A DNA stretch of 64,000 nt from positions 16,100,148 through 16,164,147 of the forward strand of contig CM042179.1 in NCBI GenBank assembly GCA_023376005.1, in the 5' to 3' direction. Position 1 is the stretch's first letter, and every line of letters starts with the position of its first letter. Both the position numbers and the translations under genes were made by a program. The notes beneath the pieces were generated by a model. The model was not told the origin of the DNA, searched no databases, and saw only the letters and a program-made list of their open reading frames with translations. This DNA is from Doryteuthis pealeii (Eukaryota > Mollusca > Cephalopoda > Myopsida > Loliginidae). Shown here one piece after another: positions 21,593 to 32,109 of this stretch.

Positions 21593-21690
21593 AAATATTA
21601 GGACGAACCAGGCTTTTTAACTTTAGTAGGCCACCAATCTAGTATAAGGACAACTCTGAATCAAAATCTCCTACCAATATGCTATGGATC

Positions 21691-22527
21691 AATATGGTAG
21701 GGTAAGGCACATTATTCCCATGTTTTATAAATTTTGAAGGGTGACCTGTTGAAATGGATGTTAAAGAAAGCACTGACAAACTATCCTTATGTAATATTAC
21801 TGTTAATTATATGCAAGTTAAAAGTAAAATATATATCAATGCATATGTCATTAGACAGTCAGTACTCAAGAAGAAAAAACAAATAATCTGAAAGAATATT
21901 ATGAATAATATTTGAGATATTATTACTTCAATATAATTCTAATGTCTATAATCACTAATCCTATTAAATATTTTCTGCTTAATATGTCCTGATAAGTGTT
22001 AAAAATTAAAACAATTACTTTTGAATTGTAAAAAAAAAGAAATATAAACTGGTTGCCTAACCAAGGTTAAAGATCTTCATCTTTTCATGTAGGTCTCACA
22101 AGCAGCCTGTCCTCTCAAGCATTAGTTTTTCTTGGTCTTCCACTCCCCTTCTTATCCTTTATAACACAGACAGTTGATTACCTTGCGATTTATGTATTTT
22201 AATTTTTTCTCTGGACAACCCAGTTCTATGCATTTCTAATCAGCCAACAAATTCTTTTCTTTGGCCAAACACTATGTTAGATCTTATATTAGAAAAAATA
22301 ATGTATTTTGTCAAAGCAGAGTTACTCAACAAAAATCTTTCTTAAAACATTGACTGATTATTAGCAATTGTTACATGACATGTGCAAAACATTGTAGTTC
22401 ACTTCTTTTTGTCTTCCACTTAAGACAAGAGACATCATTCAAATAACACCATATTTCATTAGAATAGATTTTACTTTTATAAAATCATTCCATTATAAAT
22501 TAGAAGGTACTTAACCTTTGAGCAAGT
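21691..22527. other. Unassigned sequence
   Basis: AT-rich. A short stretch at about 22050-22100 (GGTTGCCTAACCAAGGTTAAAGA) matches the middle of SINE B on the minus strand. Nothing else is recognised. Confidence 0.4.
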
Positions 22528-22757
22528 GTATAAGTAAAGTCATCAGGGGGGGGGGGGGCCTAAAGTCGGTAGCCAGACAGCAAGGGAGTCTATCCCCTTT
22601 TCACTAGAGCTAGACCAAGGAGACTGTTTTTAGCATCAGCTCCTCACTTTACCGCACATATCTCTGTGCTACTCATTCACTGAGTTGGTAAGGGCTGGTA
22701 TCGAACCAGGAACCTTGTTCCCAGCCGAACACTCTACCGACTGAATTAAACCGGCCC
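22528..22757 (-). mobile_element. SINE A
   Basis: Reverse copy with AAGTCATCAG, a G11 run, then TAGACCAAGGAGACTG, TGTGCTACTCATTCACTGAG and CGACTGAATTAAACCGGCCC (mutated A box). A deletion removes the usual CACCACACCTACC block. Confidence 0.85.
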
Positions 22758-23340
22758 TAACAGCCAAAAGTGAGAATTAAATCTTTTCATTTAAATTGTC
22801 AAAATATTAACCATAAATTTTACATTAATAATATTCATTGAGGAAATGGATGATTTTTTTTACCCAAATATAAGATCAGTCAACAACTGCCTTCACTCTA
22901 TATCAATTTTAGTTATGCCAAGTTGCTAGAACAATACATGTTTATAGTTTAATATTTGTAATAAAAAGTTAAATAAAACTCTTTACCTAGTTGTCATATA
23001 ATAAAGTACATGTTTTAACATCATATTCTTTAAACTAATATCTGCTCTCATTTATGTTATAAGAAAAACGAGTTGTCTAATTAATGAACAATAATAATAT
23101 GTAAGCAGCAAGAAGCAACAGGTTGCTTCTTATTTTAACACTAATCAGGTTTCTCCTTAGTGCCTTTTTACAGTATACAGGATCAGCTACATAATGATAA
23201 GAAAACAATCCAAAGCTGTAATACAATGATAAAAAGAACATCTACTTATAAACTAAGCAGTTACAAAGAGAAAGAGAGAGAGTCAAACAGTTTAATAAAG
23301 AGAGAAAAATCAATATAAAATTTCTCCATGATCTCTGTTC
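22758..23340. other. Unassigned AT-rich sequence
   Basis: An AG-rich patch (23263-23285) is the only simple repeat. Confidence 0.4.
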
Positions 23341-23354
23341 ATCCTTTAGATTGT

Positions 23355-23850
23355 TTTTTTGTTTATCCTTTTTTTTTTTTTTTTTTTTTTCATTCATTTT
23401 CAATATTTTTGTTTCTAAACTTTCTGATATATTCTTTCTTTAAAAATTTCCATTCACTGAACTCTTTCATTCCTTTATTTTTTTTTTCCTTCCATTCCAT
23501 ATCTTCTTTTCCTTCCATTCATTCTTTTCTTCTTCATCTTTTCCTTCCACTCTCCATTTTCTTCTTAATTTTTTCCTTCAACTCCTTCTTTATCTTTTCA
23601 TTCCAGTTCCTCTTTTCTTTTTCTTTTTCTTCCACTCCTCTTCTTCATCTTTTCCTTACCACTCCCTCTTCTTCATCTTTTCCTTCCACTCCCTCTTCTT
23701 CATCTTTTCCTTCCACTCCCTCTTCTTCATCTTTTCCTTTCTATCCATTATTTTATTCTTTATATTTTCTTTTCAATCCTTCCTTTATCTTTTTTATTCC
23801 TTGTATATATATATATTTCATTTTCCTTTCAATCTTTCTTTTGTTCATTG
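23355..23850 (+). repeat. About 500-bp polypyrimidine tract with 27-bp minisatellite
   Basis: The plus strand is overwhelmingly T and C. Four tandem copies of a 27-bp unit (TCTTCATCTTTTCCTTCCAC plus TCCCTCT) lie at about 23635-23740. The 205-codon open frame across it (23328-23945) encodes only F/S/L/P low complexity and is not a gene. Long polypurine/polypyrimidine duplexes can form triplex DNA. Confidence 0.9.
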
Positions 23851-24119
23851 CCTGTAAAAGAGAAAGCAAAAAAAGATCTTCAACAAATTTGTTGACAAAA
23901 TTAATTAGCTTCCATCATGTTTTGTTGTTAGATGTATACAATTAACACTTGGTTTTTAAAGAAATTTCCGCTTTAAGCAATTTGACATTCTTCAAGAAAA
24001 TGTCATTTTGACATCCTCAAAACCATTCCATCAATTTCTCCAATTTTATACCAGAAATTATTTATCCTCTAAAACAAATGTCATTCATCAAATAAAATAC
24101 AATATTTATTCAGAGAGTA

Positions 24120-24255
24120 TGGAGATGCAAGCTGTATTTGCAAAGACAGAAATGAACATTGTCATCTAAATAGTCTCCTTCATATTCATTCCATTGTGTT
24201 TTCCATTGGTCAAAGCTCCTCTGAAATATTTCTTTTGAAATGCTGTGAAGATAAA
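24120..24255 (-). pseudogene. Mariner-like transposase C-terminal fragment
   Basis: The minus strand reads FKRNISEELDQWKTQWNEYEGDYLDD with a frame step, like the F-QW--RW-KCI---G-YFEGD end of mariner-type transposases. A homologous piece lies at 26175-26300. Short and degraded. Confidence 0.35.
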
Positions 24256-24474
24256 TTATCTGAACTACATGTTAACAACATTCTGAATTTTAAAAGTTTT
24301 AGATTTAATTTATTTGATCTATTTTTATTTCCCCCTTTTTATATTTCGTTTATATTAAGTGTCAACAGTTTACTCTGAATAGTGCCATGATATTTCATAG
24401 GCATATCATTTGGTTTTATTAAACTGTATTTTTTCATTCTTAAATCACCAAATATTTAATGGTGTTTTCAAAGA

Positions 24475-24502
24475 TGCTGCTGCTGCTGCTGCTGCTGCTG
24501 CT

Positions 24503-24555
<53 letters not shown>

Positions 24556-24556
24556 T
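24475..24556. repeat. (GCT)n(ATC)n microsatellite
   Basis: About 8 GCT units followed by about 18 ATC units; immediately followed by the 5'-truncated start of a LINE fragment. Any apparent poly-Asp, poly-Ser, poly-Ala or poly-Ile frame is an artefact. Confidence 0.95.
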
Positions 24557-24830
24557 GGTGGTTACATCGGTGGTGGTGGTGACAACAATTGTAGTTGATG
24601 CCCTTGGAACAGCCTCCAAGAGTTTAGAAAACAGACTAGAGGTAATGAAAATCAAAGGAAGACTTAAAAACATCCAGACAATAGCATTAAGATCAGCTAG
24701 AATACTCAGAAGACTCCTGGACACCTAAGAGGAGTTTCTGACCCTTAGACTTTAGTAAAAGACCACTCACTTATGTTGGGGAGAAACAACACTCACAATC
24801 AGTGATATAATAATAAAGGATTTGAAACAT
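24557..24830 (+). pseudogene. Restriction-like-endonuclease LINE 3' end
   Basis: Plus strand: VVDALGTASKSLENRLEVMK, IKGRLKNIQTIALRSARILR, then RLLDT and a stop. It matches VGALGTVPKNLEKRLEDLE of the copy at 44573-45040. It is 5'-truncated at the (ATC)n tract and ends near ATAATAATAAAGG. Only the last 50 or so residues survive. Confidence 0.75.
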
Positions 24831-24904
24831 TAAAATCAAATTAATTTATGTAAATAAAGGAAAATGAATATTTTCTTAAAATTTTATGAATCTAAAAATC
24901 TATA

Positions 24905-26135
24905 ACTCTTACAGCTATTGCAACCAAGATATATAATGGCCTTCTTCTTAATCGCATCTGACCTGAAATAGAGAAAATCCTTAGGAAAAATCAAAATGGA
25001 TTCCGCAGAAATCAATCCACAACCTCTCAGATTCTGACTGGAATTCGAGCAAAGAACCTAGAGGCAACACTGCTATTCGTTAATTTCTCTAAGAGGGAAA
25101 ATGGAACAAATACTACTAGCGTATGGTCTCCCCAAAGAAACAGTTGCCACTATAATGATGCTATACAAAGACACTAAAGCAATGGTACACTCACCTGATG
25201 GTGACACAGATTTCTTTGACATAGCTGCTGGAGTCCTACAAGGAGATACATTAGCACCATATATATTTATAAAATGCCTAGACTATGTACTCCGAACATC
25301 ATTAGATACCATAAAAGAAAAAGGTTTCACACTAAAAAAGGCAAGAAGCAGGCGATATCCCACACAAACAGTCACAGATGTAGACTATGCTGATGAACTT
25401 GCACTTCTTTCAGATACACCAGCACAGGCTGAGTCACTACTACATAGCTTGGAGGAGGGAGCAAAGAATATCGGCCTCTATGTGACGTCTGATAAAACTG
25501 AGTTCATGAATTTCAAACAGAAAGGAAACATATCCACACTCGACCGATTAAGCCAGTAGAACAATTCACATACCTAGGTAGTAATATCTCATCCACAGAA
25601 AGCAATGTTAATAGACAAATAGGAAAGGCATGGTCAGCCACAAACAAATTATCAGTCATATGGAAATCCGATCTCACTGACAAGTTAAAGCGACAATTCT
25701 TCCAGGCTGTGGTTATATCAGTACTACTGTATGGCTGCACCACCTGGACCCTAACAAAGCGCCTTGAGAATAAGCTAGATGGGACCTGCACAAGAATGAT
25801 GTGTATGATCTTGAACAAGTCGTGGAAACAGCACCCCACAAGGAAGTAGCTGTATGGCCACTTGCCTTCCATCTCACAGACCATCCGAGTGAGACGGGCA
25901 AAGCATGCAGGACACTGCTGGAGAAGCAAGGACAAACTTGTAAGTGACATTCTCCTGTGGAAGCCAACACATGGATATGCTAATGTCGGCCGCCCACCAA
26001 GGACCTACATTGACCAACTATGCGAGGATGCTGGTTGCTGCACAAAAGATTTCCCAGGGGCAATGAATGATAGAGAAGGTTGGCAAGAGATTGTCATGGA
26101 TATCCGTGCTGCCTGCGTGACATGATGATGATGAA
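24905..26135 (+). pseudogene. RTE-like LINE ORF2, reverse transcriptase to C-terminus
   Basis: In order, in changing frames: EIEKILRKNQNGFRRNQST, SQILTGIRAKNLEATLLFVN, GKMEQILLAYGLPKE, AAGVLQGDTLAPYIF, VDYADELALLSDTP, VEQFTYLGSNISSTESN, SVLLYGCTTWTLTKRLENK, ILNKSWKQHPTRK, HAGHCWRSKDKL, LLWKPTHGYANVGRPPR, then NDREGWQEIV and IRAACVT. It ends in (ATG)n at 26123. The catalytic box is YADE rather than YADD. A stop after LLLNRI, a frameshift near 25555 and a stop after PTRK make it inactive. About 40 residues of the finger/palm region are deleted. Confidence 0.85.
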
Positions 26136-26148
26136 AAATCTATAGTAT

Positions 26149-26172
26149 TATATATATATATATATATATATA
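26149..26172. repeat. (TA)n microsatellite
   Basis: Twelve TA units. Confidence 0.95.
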
Positions 26173-26174
26173 CC

Positions 26175-26300
26175 AATGCTGGAATTTAAAGAGGAAAAAA
26201 ATTAATCTTCTTCCAAATAGTTGTCTTAATATTCAACACACTTATTCCAGTGAGTTTTTCTTTGGTCAAAGCACCTATGAAATTTCTTTTTATCAACAGG
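26175..26300 (-). pseudogene. Mariner-like transposase C-terminal fragment
   Basis: CTTTGGTCAAAGCACCTATGA and CCAAATAGTTGTC match the piece at 24120-24255, pointing to the same transposon family. No full frame. Confidence 0.35.
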
Positions 26301-26357
26301 TTTATTAAGTCCTGAAAGGGTAAAAAACATGTAGGTCTCAATTATAGGATATATATG

Positions 26358-26637
26358 CACACACATTTACCAATGCCTTCACACAAGCAGGATGTGACAC
26401 AAGGTCAATTTCTTAAGCAGAATTTAACAGGTTTGAATTCAGAATTTTTCTTCTCCTAGACAGGTTGCCAAATCAAAGTTAAAGAGTCCAGTCTGCCCTA
26501 CTATTTACCCATAGCCGGAGGCAGATTAATTGGATTCATACCTTTCCAAAGGGTATTAGCGCTATATGAAATGCAAACAGCCTAGTTCAGGATTAAACTC
26601 ATTTCCTGCAATGGTACATTACACCACACATCTCCAC
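26358..26637 (-). mobile_element. SINE B
   Basis: Reverse copy: TTTACCAATGCCTTCACACA, AAGGTCAATTTCTTAAGCAG, CAGGTTGCCAAATCAAAG, CCCATAGCCGGAGGCAG, GGTATTAGCGCTATATG and GTACATTACACCACACATCT. Followed by a GA/CAGA-rich patch. Confidence 0.85.
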
Positions 26638-26639
26638 TT

Positions 26640-26770
26640 TATATATATATAGAGAGAGACAGACAGACAGATAGACAGATAGACAGACAGGCAGACTGAG
26701 ACATAGAAAGAGATAGACAGACAGAGGTAGAGACTGAGAGACAGGAAGAGAAAGGTGGAGAGAAAGAGGG
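26640..26770. repeat. (GACA)/(GATA)-rich simple repeat
   Basis: AGACAGACAGACAGATAGAC-type purine-rich repeat just beyond the SINE head. Confidence 0.9.
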
Positions 26771-27084
26771 AAGACAGTGATAGGCAATCTAATATAGAAA
26801 TCAAAATTATATATGACTATTAATATGTTCACTTTTTTAGTCATGAAGCAATAAATAAATAATGTTTGTCAATTCAGCATCAGATCATGATCATTATTAA
26901 CTAAGTTAAAGCTGAATAAATAAATTACCCTGGAGATTTATTTATAGAGGTGAAGGCTTGTGCAGACACAGTCACTTATTTTGGAAGAGCTAATAATAGA
27001 TTCTTCAAATAATACTCATCAGGTTTTGAACTCACTTTGATTCTATAGTAATCTTACCAAGGTTAGAGAGCCCAATCTGCCCTA

Positions 27085-27205
27085 CTATTTTTGTCATTTA
27101 TCAGTTTGTCCTTACTTCTCAAGATATGTCCAGCATCTTTTGTTCATCTTATTTGGATCGTTTGTGTGATAGGAGGCATGAGGTCGTTTAGCTGCTTTTT
27201 TTCTA
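27085..27205 (-). mobile_element. RTE-like LINE 3'-region relic
   Basis: TTGTTCATCTTATTTGGATC and GTGTGATAGGAGGCATGAGG match 15305-15350, the same LINE family. Degraded. Confidence 0.45.
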
Positions 27206-27225
27206 ACCATGACTAAATAAAATAT

Positions 27226-27472
27226 AAAAGTAAAGTCATCAAGGCAGCCTAATGTCGATATCAGCCACACACGAGGGAGTCTATCCCTTTTCACTAGTGC
27301 TAGACCAAGGAGATTATTTTAGTATCTGAGGTAGAGCACCACACCTACCATCAGCTCCTCATTTTACCGCACAGATCCCTGTGCTACTCATACGCTGAGT
27401 TGGCAAGGGCCTGTATCGAACCAGGAACCTTGTGATTACTAGCCAATGCTCTACTGAGCTAAACCAGCCCTC
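27226..27472 (-). mobile_element. SINE A
   Basis: AAGTAAAGTCATCAAGGCAG tail side, TAGACCAAGGAGATTA, CCACACCTACCATCAGCTCC, GTATCGAACCAGGAACC and CTGAGCTAAACCAGCCC head. Complete. Confidence 0.9.
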
Positions 27473-27784
27473 TATTTTAATTTAATTTTTTAATCTTAGT
27501 TTTTCTTATCTTTTTTTTTTATTGAGTGATTTTTAAGCCAAATATACAAATTAAACCCATTAAGAAAAATCACTGTTTGTCTCATTAGGTACAAAGCTAC
27601 TCAGAAACTTGTTTGAGATTGGAAGAAGCTGTTATTTTGGGGACTTAATGTTATGAAGAATCCAGACCAGAAGAAATAAACAAATAGACCACAGCAGACT
27701 TATATATAGATTAATGACTTTAATGATTTGAAAACCACTCAGAACAGATAGGATAGCAGTAGGCTATAAGAATGCTTTCTAATC

Positions 27785-27915
27785 ATCATCAAGTCAAGCT
27801 GACAACACTGATTCCCTTGAGTTTCTCCCACTACACATAAGCAAGTCCTCCACATAGCATTCACTGTACACACAGAGCTGATCAATGTATGTTTTTACTG
27901 GACGGACAAAAAGTG
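27785..27915 (-). mobile_element. RTE-like LINE 3'-end relic
   Basis: TCATCATCAAGTCAAGCTGA and CACAGAGCTGATCAATGTATG repeat the blocks seen at 6940-7110 and 36700-36850. Confidence 0.4.
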
Positions 27916-28430
27916 GATAAAATAGATCTAATTTCTATGCTATGTTACTTTTTAAAACTTTTATTAAATATTTGTACATAATTTTTTTTTTTTAGTTAAA
28001 TTCTTTTGTAATTTAAAAGTTTACTATTAAAGAAAAATAACTTAAAAAGTATCACATTTTTAAGATTTCCAAGAAAAAAAAATCAAAATACACATTTTCA
28101 GTCTCTTTAATATTTTTCTTTCAAATAATTTCAGTGCCAATCAAATAAATTTCTAGAAAAGACAGCAGATCTTTAAAATATAATTTTACAATTAAAACTT
28201 TAAATTGAACTTTGGTTTTTGAAATAACTTTAATGTTTTAAGGTATTTAAAATTTTTAATAATTCAATTTTTATGAAAATAAAATTTTATATTGTATACA
28301 TATCAGAATTTTTTAAATAATCTTACAATTTTTTACTTTACTTTGAAAAACAAAACTAAGTTGTTTTGAATTCTAAAAGTTTTAGATTTTATGAAACAGT
28401 TTTTAAGAGAATGCATATATATATATATTT
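27916..28430. other. Unassigned AT-rich sequence
   Basis: Homopolymer-rich, no signature. Confidence 0.45.
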
Positions 28431-28435
28431 TCTAA

Positions 28436-28437
<2 letters not shown>

Positions 28438-28470
<33 letters not shown>
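28438..28470. repeat. (TA)n microsatellite
   Basis: About 16 TA units. Confidence 0.95.
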
Positions 28471-28472
<2 letters not shown>

Positions 28473-28562
28473 GTGAAGAGAAAGTGGAAGTGAATCCGAC
28501 AGTATGTAATATAGTGAAAAATTGAAAAATCACAAGTTCATAAAATGAGTGATGTTTATTTC

Positions 28563-28610
28563 GCCAACGCTGCAGTGTTTCAATCTGTTGCAATAGATCT
28601 TCATCAGGGC
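28563..28610 (-). ncRNA. Hammerhead-like motif
   Basis: Minus strand: stem I GCC, core CTGATGA (28601-28607), an extra A, stem II GATCT/AGATT (one G-U), GAA, stem III ACAC-TGCA-GCGT with one A-C mismatch, T at the cleavage site, then GGC closing stem I. Stem I is short and there is an extra A after the core. It lies between two (TA)n tracts. Confidence 0.45.
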
Positions 28611-28754
28611 TTTTGTTAATTTGAGTAAAAAATAATTTATCACAGAGAATAAGAAGACTGTAAGAGTCTTTTGCTTTGTCGGTCAATCTGTTTAAATTGT
28701 TGAATGAGAAACTAGCGTTCTTGGGTGTTTGAAAATAAAGCAAACGCTAAGGCA

Positions 28755-28757
28755 ACA

Positions 28758-28803
<46 letters not shown>
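28755..28803. repeat. (TA)n microsatellite
   Basis: About 23 TA units. Confidence 0.95.
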
Positions 28804-28807
<4 letters not shown>

Positions 28808-28866
28808 AAAGGATAGATAAATAAAGGAAAGAAAATGTTAAATGAATAAAAATGGTTTAATGAAAT

Positions 28867-29008
28867 GCCAGTACGTGTTTCATCTGAGAGTTTGTCCATG
28901 TACACATTGTATTCTATTTATGATTTTTTTAAATATGAAATAAAATGATAGTAATAGAAAAATAGAAAATATTTAAGTATACAAAGGAAAAACAGCCTTC
29001 TTCAGGGC
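28867..29008 (-). ncRNA. Degraded hammerhead-like motif with long loop
   Basis: Minus strand: GCC then CTGAAGA (29005-28999), GGCTG with a long AT-rich loop to CAGAT, GAAACACGTACT, and GGC. Stem II matches four of five and stem III is broken relative to the ACACGTGT form at 50855. Probably inactive. Confidence 0.3.
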
Positions 29009-29029
29009 AAAATGTTTGATATTTCTACC

Positions 29030-29034
<5 letters not shown>

Positions 29035-29092
<58 letters not shown>
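29035..29092. repeat. (TA)n microsatellite
   Basis: About 29 TA units. Confidence 0.95.
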
Positions 29093-29093
<1 letters not shown>

Positions 29094-29097
29094 TCAA

Positions 29098-29390
29098 AAT
29101 ATAATATATAGTTTCATATACTTATAAATAAAGAATGCTCAAAATCTTTGATAGAGCATGTATATCTAAGTTAGGGTAGCAAATATATCAAGTTAATGAC
29201 GTTTGGTAATTGACAGTTTCTCACCTATGCAATTTTCGAACCAAGTGAATATTTGTGTGTATGTCTCTCCACCATGCCCAATAAATTAAAGTAAAATCAG
29301 TCAAACAAAACTAGAATCAAGTGTTTGACCCATCCCATGATGCACCATACAACAGCATATGCCTATTTCATATATATATAAATCTGACAT
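29098..29390. repeat. Unclassified dispersed repeat, family H
   Basis: TATAAATAAAGAATGCTCAA, ATAGAGCATGTATATCTAAG, TTAGGGTAGCAA and ACAGTTTCTCACCTATG recur at 49990-50265 and 55060-55215, each time beside a (TA)n tract. No coding potential. Confidence 0.65.
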
Positions 29391-29494
29391 GTGTCAGTTC
29401 AATGTAAAATCCATATAATAATTTACAGATGAGATAATTCTGATATTTGTTCAATTTTAGTCATACATTTTAAGCAAAATGTTTCAATTTTCAA

Positions 29495-29743
29495 TAAAGT
29501 AAGTCGTCAGAGTGGCCTAAAGTCAGTATCAACCAGACAGTGAGAGAGTCTATCCCCTTTCTCTAGCGCTAGACCAAGGAGAGTTTTCGGTGTCTGAGAT
29601 AGAGCGCCACACCTACCATCAGCTCCTTACTTTACCACACAGATCCCTATGCTACTCATACACTGAGTTGGTGAGGGCCTGTATCAAACCAGGTACCTTG
29701 TGGTTCCTAGTGAAACACTCTACAGACTGAGATAAACCAGCCC
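29495..29743 (-). mobile_element. SINE A
   Basis: AAGTCGTCAGAGTGGCCTAA, TAGCGCTAGACCAAGGAG, ACACCTACCATCAGCTCC and ACTGAGATAAACCAGCCC; diverged but complete. Confidence 0.88.
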
Positions 29744-30099
29744 TATTTTCAATAAAACATGAATTAAATCTTAATCTATATGAATCCCTGAGTGATGGTA
29801 AAATTTAATTATAATTTTGATTAATATAATTTTATAAAACATTTTTTCATTTAATGTAATTTGTTTATCTATTTTGATGAGTCAAAGTAAATAATTTTTT
29901 CTTTAAATTCAGTTATACTGAACTCATTTGTTGATAATGAGAAAAAAAAAATTGAATAACTGCTTTGCATATTTTCATTAATAATAACAGTATTTTCGCT
30001 TTTCAAAAAAGAATTATGAAGTAAATTTTTGATTGGTGTAGGCTTACTAGTTGCTAATGAAGTTTATGCAAGATAGACTAGACCTGCCACCAGGGTATG

Positions 30100-30352
30100 T
30101 ATTTACCAACCCCTCCACATGAGCAGGATGTGACACAAGGTCAATTTTTAAGTGGAATTTGACAGGTTTTAATTCAGAGTTTTGCTTCTCTTACACTGAT
30201 TGTCATAGCAATGTTAAAGAGACCAGTCTAAAGAGACCATACCTTTCCCAAGTGATTTAGTGTTATGTAAAATGCAGTTTTGTTCAGGATTTGAATGCAG
30301 TTCGCTATATCCATTTCCTATGACAGTAACCATTACACCATGTGCCTCTAAT
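30100..30352 (-). mobile_element. SINE B
   Basis: TTTACCAACCCCTCCACATG and AAGGTCAATTTTTAAGTGG on the tail side, CATTACACCATGTGCCTC on the head side, with a deletion between. It faces the next SINE B copy head to head. Confidence 0.8.
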
Positions 30353-30448
30353 ACATAGGAGGGTAGACAGACACTTGTTTTAGTGTTCTTCTGAAATTTT
30401 GAACATACATTTGCTTTACAGATGCACTTGTGGGGTATATTTGTAGTA

Positions 30449-30690
30449 TGGAGGCACATGGTGTACTAGTTAGAGTCATAGGAAATAGACTCGTCGACAC
30501 AAGTTCAAATCCTGGACAAAGCTACAGTTCACATAGCACTAATATCCTTGGGAAAGGTATGAATCCAACTATTCTCCCTCCAGCTATGGGTAAATAATAG
30601 GGCAGACTGGGATTTTTAACCTTGGTTAGGCAACCAGTCTAGGAAAAGGAAAACTTTGAATTCAAATTTCTTAAATCTCTGTTTGGGGTG
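30449..30690 (+). mobile_element. SINE B, 3'-truncated
   Basis: GGAGGCACATGGTGTACTAG, AAGTTCAAATCCTGGACAAA, CTAATATCCTTGGGAAAGG and GGCAACCAGTCTAGGAAAAG. It ends after AAATTTCTTAAATCTCTG, lacking the TGACCTTGTGT end. Confidence 0.8.
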
Positions 30691-31540
30691 GTCACTACGA
30701 CAATAGGCTCAGTCCTACTTAGTGATCTATTTTTTAAAAAATTTTAAAGTCTCCCAAACATACTATTCATCTTAGTCCACCTTCTTGTCATACTTGGCAT
30801 CAGAGGTTTCTCAGTTAAATCAAATGTAATGGCTGTTGTCTTGGATAAAAAGAGCAAGAAACAAGCAATGTTGTAGGATGGAAGAGGAGACGGAATTATC
30901 CTCTTTTTGGGATCCAGATTAGACAAGAAGAGAAACACAGAGCAGATGGGAAGTGATTTGGACACAACCCAATAACTGGAGAGTGTTTCAAGTTAATAGT
31001 TTGAAATATTCAATAAAAACTGGGTACAACTGAATTACATCTGCTCTTAACTAAAATTTATGATTACCTTATAAGATAACCAAAGAATGTACTAAAATTA
31101 TCATCTCCAATGACAATCCTCCCCCCCAAAAAAAAAACATGTTTTCCATGTCAGACAAGAAGTGAAATGCAAATTAATAGATGCTGAATAATACTTCACA
31201 CTGTCATATTCATATAGAACCCTTTTTCTAGTTTTTGAATTTCCACCAGATTTTACAAATGTCTTATATAAATAAAGATTTGTAATCATAGATATTTTCA
31301 AATATTTCACATTTTTGAATTACACTTTAAGAGTATTTACAGGTTTTTTCTCTAGTTAATTTGAGAACTTCTAAGAGTATTTACAGGATTCGAAGGAGCT
31401 CTTATTTCTCCATAATTGTAGGCAAATTGTCGGACAAAGAAGACAAACACACAATGGAAATTTAATACATGTATTGACAAATAATACAAGAACTTGTTGC
31501 AAATTTTATTGGTATTTGCTACCAGACTTATCTGAGTTAA
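30691..31540. other. Unassigned sequence
   Basis: No recognised gene. Short open frames (for example 30744-30965) have no domain or repeat support. Confidence 0.35.
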
Positions 31541-32030
31541 GTAATTTTCTTGGAGTAATGGTGACAACAGGGGTATTCTATTCGTCGGTAGGAAATGTTG
31601 ATAGTACACTTCTTCAAATGTTTCTCGTTCTTCCTCATAACCGGTTCTGTGATAAGTGATGGGGGATGCTAATTTAGAAGTTTCTCACCCTGGTAACAGT
31701 ATTTTAAATGACGGTGAATGTGCCCTTTTCAAGTAGATTAGTTGGTCTTCAGCCTTCAATAGTGTGCTTTTATGCCAACTCTGTGGTCTGTGGACACAAT
31801 GCCTTCGAAAGTGTGCTGTGAAAATATGCCTCCGTCCAGGTCAACGGTCCTTAGAAGTAAGCCCTGTTTTGGGGCTAAGAGATGAATGAAGTGTAGGGAC
31901 CGCTATTTACGCGACTACCCTCAGTGGGTGCTCCGTGATAAGTGAAGTTTTTGGTATTGGCGCCAACATACGATGTTGGCTATTTGCCCCCTAGCGGCAC
32001 GAGGAGATAATTAACTATGGAATTTCCAAT
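31541..32030. other. GC-richer island with hairpin and CTCF-like motif
   Basis: Clearly less AT-rich than its surroundings. It holds a perfect hairpin GCCAACATACGATGTTGGC at about 31963-31981, followed by TGCCCCCTAGCGGCAC, similar to the reverse complement of the CTCF core. No reading frame is recognised. It could be part of an unknown transposon or a host regulatory segment. Confidence 0.35.
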
Positions 32031-32109
32031 AACTTGTCTATAATCATTTCTTTTACTGTTTCAAATATTCCTATCTAACACTAATTTGTAAGCAATTTCG
32101 TCTGGTTTA

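Larger units (their letters stand above)
20905..21690 (+). mobile_element. SINE B-type copy split by a nested SINE C and LTR
   Basis: 5' part 20905-21043: GGCATAAAGGTTAACAGTG (A box), AAGTTCAAATTCCCACC (B box), CTAATGAAATAGGAAAAGAC and CCTCCCAGCTAT. 3' part 21593-21690: GGTAAAATATTAGGACG, CAGGCTTTTTAAC and CACCAATCTAGTATAAGGA. Joining the two gives the normal SINE B order CAGCTATGGGTAAATA. The gap holds SINE C, which itself holds a solo LTR. Confidence 0.7.

Noticed and set aside
23328..23945. 205-codon open frame
   Set aside because: Composition is F/S/L/P only, follows the polypyrimidine tract, and includes a DNA-level 27-bp tandem repeat; no domain.
24410..24728. Poly-Ala, poly-Ile, poly-Ser and poly-Asp frames
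   Set aside because: They are the (GCT)n(ATC)n microsatellite read in different frames; only the downstream LINE residues are meaningful.
25513..25970. Minus-strand ORFs of 85-145 codons
   Set aside because: Antisense of the RTE-like LINE C-terminus.
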